From contig OY288253.1 of NCBI GenBank assembly GCA_958450325.1, forward strand, positions 63,605,612 to 63,669,611: a DNA stretch of 64,000 nucleotides, read 5' to 3'. The notes beneath the pieces were generated by a model that was not told where the DNA came from, made no database searches, and saw nothing but the letters and a program-made list of their open reading frames with translations. The DNA comes from Agrostemma githago. Lineage: Eukaryota > Streptophyta > Magnoliopsida > Caryophyllales > Caryophyllaceae. The position numbers were made by a program, and so were the translations under genes. Shown here piece after piece: positions 55,210 through 64,000 of this stretch (positions are counted from its first letter, which is position 1; each line of letters starts with the position of its first letter).

Positions 55210-56727
55210 CTAATCAGCCATCTCATCGTCTCCACCGGTCCCAGATGGACCGGCTCCAGTATCGCCCTGTCCTGAGCCGCTAGTACCACCCTGATGACCT
55301 GGCTGTCTCAGTTCTCTCAGCCACTGCGCTCCTAGGCCGCCGTAGGTGTGCCCGTAGTCCGGACCCCAAGCAGCTGGATCGACCCCATAATCGTGGAATA
55401 TACCACTAGTGTCTCCTGGACCTCTCCAGTAAGACGGGTGGTGAGGAGTCGAGATTCCAAGAGTAGTCATGTACTCGTGAATCTTGCGGTTGACGAGGCG
55501 CTGATTAATCCCCTCGTGTATCCGTTGCTGGTGCTCATATACTGGATCATACATAAACGGATATGGGTGCGGAAACTCGGCACTTGGAGTGTGGAATGGG
55601 AAGGTCGGGGTGGGTGTAGGTGTGGCCTTAGGTGGCTCTGTCTAGTCGGGTTCGGTCTCTATGCGAACCCTACGTCGAGGGGGTTGAACGCCCTCATCAA
55701 AAATGAAGAGCTCCTCGGGAATGAGGTAGCTCGGTGGGTCGGGTGTGTTCTCACCCTCGGGAGTGGGTTGTAGTGCAAGTAGTGGGGGTAGGATTGTCCC
55801 TTCGGCAACCGGGAGTTCCATCCAAACCTTGTCTCGGACGCGCCACAGAAAGTTCGGTGGATTGCCCCGAATCCACTTCAAAGTGGAGAAGAGGTAGCTG
55901 CGTCCTAGCAAAGGGACGCGGTCGGTGAGACTCTTAAAAGTGACTGTTTCCCCAAAACCCATAATATAGCGCTTTGCTAGCGCGGTGACAATGGCGCCAC
56001 AGGCGAGTGGTCCAGATCCATTGATCTGCCGCTCGATACCGACACATATCATACCTGGTGCACTGAATGCCTTTAGGGATTGCCTAAAGGGGTTCAGGTA
56101 GTGTCCTAAAATCAACACCTCCAATGAGTGAAGTTTACTCATGTTGGAGCGTGGGAAAACTAAATGACTCAGAATTCGCAAGAAGAGGCGGATAGTGGGG
56201 TGTGGGATGGCGTTGAGTGCCATCGCAGTGACACTGACACTTTGACCCAAAAATAACTTAAAATAAGGGGGGGCTTTCGAACTATCGGGTATGTCGAGGA
56301 TGTCTTCATCCTGGTCAAAGGTAAGCCTTAAACATTCTGACAGGGAGCTAAGGGCAATGCATTGCTCGACATTTTTCAAGCGGAAGGATATCATGCTATC
56401 TTGTCTATCGAACTAAAACGAACTAAGGAATTCCAAAGTGAGTATTCAGTATGATAACTCACGGAATGTCCACAGTCCACCAAATCCGGTCATTGACAAT
56501 AGGTGTAGTAATTGCTCGTTCAATCCAAGCTCGATCGCGAACTGTGGCAAGCAACACCGGGTGGCCTCCATTGCCCTTGGTATTAGGGCGACTAAACGAG
56601 CTCTCTGGGCCTCGTCCCTGCAGACAATCTCTTCATAGCCTTGTACATGCTGAACAGCCGGGACAACTGGCTACCTAGCGTTCCTGTTCCTATTGTTGTT
56701 CCGGGGTGGATTCCTTCTTCCTACCAT
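55210..56727 (-). pseudogene. Athila B ATHILA-family ORF (post-pol ORF) with four in-frame stops
   Basis: One continuous frame of 505 codons from ATG at 56,727 to TGA at 55,210. It is broken by TAG (56,671), TGA (56,446), TAG (56,413) and TAG (55,642) but has no frameshift. Recognisable blocks include TLEFLSSF, SFRLKNVEQCIALSSL, GSGPLACGAIVTALAK and LFIFDEGVQPPRRRVRIE. The C-terminus has a YEHQQRIHEGINQRL helix and a Gly/Ser-rich tail. Athila elements carry such a protein after pol, once considered env-like; its role is unsettled. No transmembrane segment was seen in this copy. Confidence 0.7.
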
Positions 56728-57565
56728 GGCTATAGCATAATAGCAAAACAGAATTATACAAATATCCCACAAAAAACACAAAATCTCAGCCAAAATCAGA
56801 CACCATACACAAAAATTGATTTTTGAGCATAAAATGGTGAAATTAACACAAAATCAAGCATGCAATGAGATTAGTATATAACTAAGGATGAAATTAAACT
56901 ATAAAATCAAGAAAAGAAGCAAGAGAATCAAAATCTCGACATATACCTCAAGAGTGACGGTTTGGACGAAATCTGGGGGGAGGGGACGAAAATTTCAAGA
57001 AATCAACACCAAGAAACCCGAATAAACACTCCCAATTGCAATTTAGAAGCAAAAATTGTGAGATTTGGTGAAGAATTGATGAAATAGGAGTGATTTGAGT
57101 GAATTGGGGGTTAGGGTTCTTAAGACTAGTAAGGGGAGAGGGGAGTTTTAATATTGAAAAACTGATTTAAAATGAGAAATAAGAACTAATAAAAGAGGAC
57201 GAAAAACCGGCATTGAACCCGGTTCAGGGGCACTCGACCGAGTGCGTCAGGGCATTCGATCGAGTAACCCTTGAAATAATAGGCAGAACGTCCTTCATCA
57301 GGGCACTCGATCGAGTGACCTATGCACCTGCTTCTTCTCACTTTTTCTCCTTTAAGTTGCCCCAAAGTCCTGAAATTAAATCAATTAAACCGTAAAATTC
57401 CCTCGTCCTCACTCGATAATTAATACTAACTCCCAATTAGAGCTACCAAGCTAACAAAAAAATAAAAATAAAAATGCGGAAAGGGAAATTAAAAATATAT
57501 ACAAGGGGTGCCGGGGTGCCTCCCGGTCAGCACTGGTTTTTACGGTCCCGCTTGACCGGTTTACC
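56728..57565 (-). other. Athila B spacer between pol and the ATHILA ORF
   Basis: Non-coding and AT-rich. It carries three ACTCGATCGAGT-like palindromes (57,231-57,246; about 57,253-57,268; 57,303-57,317). Confidence 0.6.
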
Positions 57566-60093
57566 TCAATTGGTATAGGTGGAATCGAAGATATCGTTGA
57601 GGTCCATGGCCTCTACGACTCCAACATATGCACCTTCGTGATAGAGCTTGAGGCGCTGACCGTTCACCTTGAATATTTTGCCTTTGTCGGTAGTGAGTGT
57701 AACCGACGCAAATTTGTTCACTTCAGTTACCGTGAACGGTCCAGACCATCGGGATTTAAGTTTCCCGGGAAACAGTCGAAGTCTGGAATTAAATAAAAGT
57801 ACCTTATCACCAACATCGAACTCTCGGGGTATAATGTGCTTGCCATGCCATCTTTTGGTCCGCTCCTTCTAAATTCTCGCGTTATCATAAGCATGGAGAC
57901 GGAATTCATCTAATTCGTTCAATTGCATGAGGCGCTTCTCTCCGGCTAGCTTCGGGTCAAGATTTAGCTCCTTTAAGGCCCACATTGCCTTGAACTCGAG
58001 CTCCACCGGTAAATGGCAAGCTTTGCCATAAACGAGCCTATACGGGGATGTCCCGATAGGAGTCTTGAATGCGGTCCGATAGACCCAAAGAGAATCATCG
58101 AGCTTCGAACTCCAATCTTTTCTCGAGGTATGGACGACCTTCTTGAGAATAGATTTGATCTCACGGTTTGAGATCTCGACTTGTCCACTAGTTTGTGGAT
58201 GATAAGCTAGCCTGGTACGGTGGTGAACACCGTATTTCTTCAATAATTTAGTGAGTTGGCGTTCATGAAAATGTGAACCGCCATCACTAATAATAGCCCG
58301 TGGGACTCTGAAACGAGGAAATATTATCTTCTTAAAGAGCCGGATCACCACGTTGGCATTGTTAGTAGGTGAAGCGATGGCTTCCACCCACTTCGAAACA
58401 TAGTCGACGACAACTAAGATATACCGATTCCCATAGGAAGAAGGGAACGGTCCTTGATAATCGATACCCCAAACGTCAAATAGTTCTACTTCAAGAATCC
58501 CGGTTTGAGGCATTTCATGGCGTCGAGAAATGTTTCCCGTTCGTTGACATGCATCGCAGGAACGGATAAAAGTGGTGGCATCTCTGAGGATAGTGGGCCA
58601 ATAAAAGCCCGATTGCATCACCTTCGCGAATGTCTTTAAAGGACCATGATGTCCACCATAAGGGGAGGAGTGACATCTAGTGAGGATTGAATGTACCTCA
58701 CTCTCGGGAATACACCTCCTAAATAGGTCATCTGCACATTCTCGGAAAAGGTACGGGTCGTCCCAGAAATACCTCTTCACATCGTGTAAAAATCGCTTCT
58801 TCTACTGATACTGAAGGTCGGGAGGTAGAGTACCTCCAACTAGGAAGTTGGCATAATCAGCGAACCACGGAATCCATGGTAATAGCGAGCAAATGGTCAT
58901 CTGGGAATGAATCGTCAATTGGGGCAAGATCCCCATCATCATATCTTAGCCGAGATAGGTGGTCGGCTACGACATTCTCGGCCCCGGACTTATCACGGAT
59001 CTCCAAGTCAAATTCCTATAGTAATAGGATCCATCTAATAAGACTCGGTTTGGCCTCCTTCTTCGCTAGAAGGTACTTCAAGGCTGCGTGATCCGTATAT
59101 ACTATCACCTTCGAGCCAATGAGATAGGCTCGAAACTTGTCTAGAGCATAGATAATGGCCAATAATTCCTTCTCCGTGGTGGCATAATTAACCTGCGCCA
59201 TATCTAACGTCCGACTAGCATAGTAGATCGCATGTAGAGCCTTGTCTTTCCTTTGACCCAATACAACTCCTATAACGTAATCGCTAGCATCGCACATAAC
59301 CTCGAAAGGCAAATCCCAATTGGGCGCTTGAATAATCGGTGCGGAAATAAGAGCTTTCTTAATCTTGCCAAAGGCTTGAACACACTCGTCAGTAAATGCG
59401 AACGGGGCATCTTTGAGGAGCAGTTGAGTCAGAGGTTTTGCAATCTTGGAGAAATCTTAGATGAAACGGCGGTAAAAACCCGCGTGACCAAGAAAACTCC
59501 GCACACCCTTAAAATTAACGGGGTATGGTAATTGCTCAATTACCTCGACCTTTGCTTTATCCACTTGGATGCCACGTTCGGACACTAGATGACCCAAAAC
59601 AACTCCCTCGGTCACCATGAAGTGACATTTCTCCCAGTTTAAGACCAAATTGGTCTCCTCACAACGTTGCAAGACCCGTGAAAGATTAAGTAAACATGCA
59701 TTATAATCAGTGCCATATACACTGAAGTCATCCATGAAAACTTCGATGACAGACTCGATAAAGTCCGAAAATATGGACATCATACAACGTTGGAAAGTGG
59801 TCGGGGCATTACAAAGGCCAAAAGGCACCCTTCGGTAAGCGAAGGTGTCGTAGGGACAGGTGAATGTTGTTTTCTCCTGGTCGTCTGGGTGAATTGGGAT
59901 TTGGAAAAATCCCGAGTAGCCATCTAAGTAGCAAAAGTAGTTATGGCAAGCGAGACGCTTGATGAAGGGGAGTGGGAAATGGTCTTTCCTAGTAGCTGTG
60001 TTTAGCTTACGATAGTCAATACACATCCTCCATCCAGTCACTAATCGAGTAGAAATAAGCTCGTTCTTCTCGTTCGTGATAACTGTGGTCCCT
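57566..60093 (-). pseudogene. Athila B pol (RT, RNase H, integrase), truncated by the assembly gap
   Basis: From the gap: ELISTRLVTGWRMCIDYRKLN, RT with a short deletion (LPFI joined to KRLACH) and FMDD box, an in-frame stop at about 59,457 after GFYRRFI, RNase H (VMCDASDYVIGVVLGQ, VYTDHAALKYLL), and a TAG at about 59,016. A 1-nt frameshift lies near 58,880 (DHLLAIT to PWIPWFADYANF) and another TAG at about 58,803. Integrase follows with an HHCC finger and WGIDYQGPFPSS. A TAG at 57,869 precedes the terminal block SRWSGPFTVTEV and the natural stop at 57,566. Gag and protease are not in the window. Confidence 0.85.
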
Positions 60094-60293
60094 NNNNNNN
60101 NNNNNNNNNNNNNNNNNNNNNNNNNNNNNNNNNNNNNNNNNNNNNNNNNNNNNNNNNNNNNNNNNNNNNNNNNNNNNNNNNNNNNNNNNNNNNNNNNNNN
60201 NNNNNNNNNNNNNNNNNNNNNNNNNNNNNNNNNNNNNNNNNNNNNNNNNNNNNNNNNNNNNNNNNNNNNNNNNNNNNNNNNNNNNNNNNNNNN
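60094..60293. other. Assembly gap of exactly 200 N
   Basis: The gap separates minus-strand Athila B pol from the LTR of plus-strand Athila C. Exactly 200 N suggests a placeholder of unknown true length. Gag-protease and the 5' LTR of Athila B would be expected here. Confidence 0.98.
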
Positions 60294-60978
60294 TTTAGAT
60301 TGTGTGTTAGTTAATCTCTCTCCTTAGTGTCAATTGTTAGTATAGTTGTTATGCATGCTTTAGTTAATTTCTCCTTAGTTAGTGCCTTATTGTTATTCAT
60401 CATGACTAGTGAGTAGATTTTCTTGTTGGGGAATTAGGGATGAGGATTTGGATTATTTGATTTGAGGGATGTTGGTGGGTTGTTTACTTGTTGATTATCA
60501 ATTTTAAGGTTTTTGTGTCTTTGTTGACTTAGACTGCAGCTAGATTGACCTTGACTCATTTCTATCAATATGGAGAAACTCGGGGGTAGAAATTACCTCA
60601 ATTTGAGACTTACCCTTTCGTCGCGAAAACGGGTATAGGTAGGTTGGGTGAAGAAACCGAAAGGTGGCACTCTCCCTTTTCGATGTTGTAACTAAAACTC
60701 GATCCCGAGACTCTAAGACCCCGTTTCCGAATCCCGACTCTCCCCAACACCTTTCCTATTATTGTCCCTAGCCTTAGTAGTGTAGTTCGCTAGCCTTAGT
60801 TCGACTCCTCTCATCCCAAAACCCCCATCTCAATCCCAATCGCGATTAAACTCAAGATTTGACCAATATCGCTTAACCCTCTCCCTGTGGATCGATCCCG
60901 ACCTACCACTACTACACTAGTTAGGTTAGTCGGTGTTAAAAATATTGTTTGCATGCGTGTCAACGACAGCGCGCATCA
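60294..60978 (+). repeat. Athila C 5' LTR, left end lost in the gap
   Basis: Clearly related to Athila A LTR positions ~4,440-5,120 (TGAGTAGATTTTCTTGTTGG, TTGACTCATTTCTATCAATA) but a different subfamily. It ends GCGCGCATCA. Confidence 0.85.
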
Positions 60979-60981
60979 AAA

Positions 60982-60999
60982 TGGCGCCGTTGCCGGGGA
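60982..60999 (+). promoter_or_regulatory. Primer binding site, tRNA-Asp type (Athila C)
   Basis: Identical to the Athila A site, three bases after the LTR. Confidence 0.9.
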
Positions 61000-61276
61000 G
61001 ACGGTGATTAGTTAATTGATTAAGTCTTTGTTTTATTGTGTTTGGATAATTGTTTTTTTTCCTCCTACCCTAGTGCCATTAGGTGCTTGGAGGACTCATT
61101 GTTTGTTGAGTTTTTGCTAGGTATACTTTTGATTTAGGTTGCTTGATCTCCATCCGGAGAACCAGTCGCTTGGAAATATTGTGACCGAAGCAATAACTCG
61201 ATAGTGTAACCCTCCACCAATTTCTTCATTTCTCAACACTCCATATCATCCTCAAACAACTTCCAAGGATTCAAGC

Positions 61277-63821
61277 ATGGCTACACTTGGGTCCCATTCT
61301 CAACCATCTATTGAAGAGATTTCTTCTCCCGTCTTCATCGGAGCCGTTCCGGAGAGTTTTGAGCTTAAACCTTCCATCATTCATTTGATTCAACAACAAA
61401 CTTTTCGAGGTTTGCCGGATGAAGATGTGATAGAGCATGTTTGCCTTTTCAAGGAAAGTCTTATTGGTGTCAAGCTTGAAGGTGCCACCGAGTGCCAACT
61501 ACGCCGAATTCTTTTTCCCCGCATCTTACGTGATGGAGCAAGGAGGTGGCTTAAGAGTTTCCCAAACAATACTTTTCGCACTTGGGAACATTTGAGCAAC
61601 TCTTTTCTTGAGAAATGTTCCCACCATCTAAGACCAACACATTTCGAAGGGAAATTCAAACATTTCAACAACAAGAAAAAGAAAGCATAAGTGAAGCTTG
61701 GGATCGATTCCAAACTCTACAAAGAAAGTGCCCACATCATGGTATCCCTCATTGGCTTTTGCTCCAAACATTTTTCTATTCCTTATCCGCCGATGCAAGG
61801 GGCATTCTTAACTTAACCGCAAGGGGCGACTTTTTCTTACTCAACGAGGATGAATCCCATGAGCTTCTTGAGAAGATAGCCAAAAGTGGCATGTGTGCTA
61901 AGGAATTGCAAGAGGGTAAATCAAGTGGAGACTCAAAATCGTCAACGGACATGGAGGCCACTCTTGAAGTACAAATCGCTCAACTACTTGAGAGATTTGA
62001 GGCGATGGTTTCTAGGGACACCTTCCAACCCGAAATGAGGCCCCCACCAAGAAGAGTTACCCCACCAAGAAGAGTCACACCACCTAGGCGAACGTCCATC
62101 TCGCCTCCAAAGCCATATAAGGTAGATATCCCATGTGATCATTGTGGAGAATATGATCACGACTCCAACTTTTGTGTGAGGAAGGAAAATGTTTATCAAG
62201 CCAACACTCAAAGAACATATGAAAAGCCTCAAACGAACAATCCTAATTTGGGGACCAGATTTTATTCCATACCGACTCAAGGATCATATCCTTTTCCAAG
62301 AGCCCCCAATCAAAGGGTTTACCCCAATTCATATGGACCCCACTATCAACCGAGACCTCCTCACACGAATCAGTTCAATCAAGGGTATTTCTATCCTCAA
62401 GGACCACCTAGACCAAACTATGGTCCTCCTTTTGGAACTTATCCTCAATTCAATCAAGGTCCTCCAAGGAACTTTCAAGGTAACTCTCAACCCTTTTATG
62501 ACATTCAACAAACGATCAAGTTCTTATTGAAAGAAAATGCGTCAAACCGAGCTAGACTTGAAGCTTTAGAGGCACGAGCCGCATCGCAAGCTCGATCTCC
62601 TCAAGAGCCGACCGATTCTTTCAATCATGCATCCGTGAATGCCGTTAAGGTGATCAACAAAAAGGAACCGGTGAACCCCTTTGACCCACGGACTACACCA
62701 CATCCCTCAATCAATGAACCCGATGAGAAAGTGTTCAAGAATGTAATCGAAAACCCAAGAAGAGATCCATCAAAGTATCTTGTAGGAGACCTTGCGTACG
62801 TTATTGAACAACTCCCAATAGAGGACACAAATCTAGTCTCTAGGATCGAAGTGCCCCTCTTGAATGACAAGCCATCAATCCCATTCGATAACCAAGCCTT
62901 AGACAGGATAACCTTCACCGATCTTATAGAGAATTTAGAAACTAGTCCCTCCATGCCAACTCCGACCGAGTATATAAGGGATATAATTTTGAATTCTACC
63001 ATAAGGAAGGAAACTCCACTACTACCTAGGGTCACACCAAAAGTTACCATACCTACTAAGCTTGGTGACCCCGGTAGCTTCTGCATACCTTGCTCGATCG
63101 ACAATGTTGAGATACATCGAGCATTATGTGATCTTGGGGCGGATATTAGCCTTATGCCATTGATCATTGCTCAGACAATAATTATTCCAAGGATGGTACA
63201 CTTTCCGCTTACCGTTCAGATGACCGACGGTACTACGAAAGCGCCAATTGGGTTAGCATGAAATCTTATGGTTAAGGTAGGTCCTTTATACATACCTACC
63301 GATTTCGTGGTCCTTGACATGCCCATTGAAGAACGCAATCCTATCTTACTAGGGCGACCTTTCCTAGCAACCGGCGGGGTGATTATCGATGTGAAAAGGG
63401 GAAATTATCTTTTAATGTTGGTAATAGCACCGTTCAATTTGTATTGCCCGCCTTCTTGCCGAATATCCCTCTCGCAAAGGAATTATGGGACCATATGGTG
63501 GAAATACAAACCGATGACGAATTTCTAGCACAAGATAATTACTAAACTTCTAATCCATTGAACCTTACACTGACATTTGACTATGCCACCGAGGAACCAT
63601 CCGAAGAAGATGTCCACTATAATGATAGTGATGATGATGGTGTTTTTCTTATACTTGGTCAAGCCCCCGAAAAAGAAGTTTTAAATGAGTGGGGTATGCT
63701 ACCGGAAGTAGCTCGCCTTATGGGTTTGCCAAGGCCAAGAAGAGAACATATGGTTGGTGGCGTTATCTTCAAGAACAAGAAACGTGGTACTCCGGGTTGC
63801 TTTTCAAGCAACCCCGATTAA
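61277..63821 (+). pseudogene. Athila C gag-protease, with two frameshifts and two in-frame stops
   Basis: ATG at 61,277 starts gag (ESFELKPSIIHLIQQQTFRG...). A 1-nt loss near 61,616 shifts the frame (EKC to FPPSKTN). Gag continues to a complete CDHCGEYDHDSNFC knuckle, three TPPRRV repeats before it, and a Gln/Phe/Asn/Pro-rich linker. The protease has LCDLGADISLMPL, then a TGA at 63,259, PTDFVVLDMP and LLGRPFLATGG, a shift near 63,405 and a TAA at 63,543. The same frame runs on to a TAA at 63,819. No RT follows, unlike Athila A. Confidence 0.85.
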
Positions 63822-64000
63822 ACTCAAACTATTCAATTCGGTTTGGTGGTGTCCATAATAACCACCTTGTAAATATTTGTATATTCTTTTCTCTTTTTAT
63901 TTTCTTTGGACAATAGCTTTTGGATTTTTTTTGGAGCTTGTTTTGGTACCTGCAGGGATTGTGAAGATTTTTTTTGGAATTTTTGGGATGCGCTATGAAC
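63822..64000 (+). other. Athila C sequence after gag-protease, no coding signal
   Basis: T-rich with repeated TTTTTTTTGGA words. Where Athila A has the RT linker and RT, nothing recognisable is seen before the window ends. Confidence 0.5.

Larger units (their letters stand above)
35874..60093 (-). mobile_element. Athila B: minus-strand Athila-type element, split by the Tat insertion
   Basis: Read leftwards: pol from the assembly gap (60,093) to 57,566, a spacer, the ATHILA-specific ORF (56,727-55,210), then a 3' UTR interrupted by the Tat element (39,738-54,803). The UTR resumes at 39,732, followed by a polypurine tract (37,407-37,424) and a 3' LTR (37,406-35,874). Gene order and pol sequence agree with Athila lineage elements. 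The 5' LTR, gag and start of pol lie in or beyond the 200-N gap. The coding parts are full of in-frame stops. Confidence 0.85.

Noticed and set aside
60076..60327. 83-residue ORF across the N run
   Set aside because: Most of it is undetermined sequence.

Overview
This window is nuclear DNA of a flowering plant, most likely a eudicot. Intron-bearing plant genes (a sarcosine oxidase and a TNO1-type golgin) sit among nested plant LTR retrotransposons (Athila-type and Tat-type Ty3/gypsy, Ty1/copia), a Mutator-like FAR1-type DNA transposon and Stowaway-like MITEs. The species cannot be read from the sequence; Caryophyllales is only a guess.

Layout. 1-13,009: a decayed Mutator-like element (MULE). 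It carries a FAR1-type transposase on the minus strand and a Ulp1-like ORF on the plus strand. The transposase is split by an internally deleted Athila-type retrotransposon (Athila A, 3,272-10,612, TSD ATATC). 14,216-15,487: an intact sarcosine/pipecolate oxidase gene. 16,916-26,613: an eight-exon TNO1-like gene on the minus strand, reconstructed here to 2,727 codons. Both genes look functional.

27,118-35,873: old repeats, then a Ty1/copia element (28,345-35,673) with frameshifts and a truncated 3' LTR. 35,874-60,093: a minus-strand Athila element (Athila B), degraded by stops and running into a 200-N assembly gap. Inside it are a Stowaway MITE, a ~1 kb non-autonomous relative of the MULE, and a complete, very young 15.07 kb Tat-lineage element (39,738-54,803, TSD CATCT). 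60,294-64,000: the 5' part of a third Athila element (Athila C, plus strand) coding only gag and protease.

The most interesting unit is the Tat element. Besides an uninterrupted 2,115-residue gag-pol with two RNase H modules, it carries a convergent antisense gene with its own TATA box, a clean GT-AG phase-0 intron and a poly(A) signal. A second theme is dyad-symmetric motifs in the LTR or UTR of all three gypsy families, each with a different sequence. A third is that the autonomous MULE and the small element inside Athila B share end sequences and arrays of GTTACTNTAA-like boxes.

LTR differences counted by eye suggest the order copia (about 3.5%), Athila A (about 1.8%), Tat (about 0.3%). 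No rRNA, tRNA or CRISPR was recognised; most of the remaining sequence is transposon UTR or AT-rich intergenic DNA.
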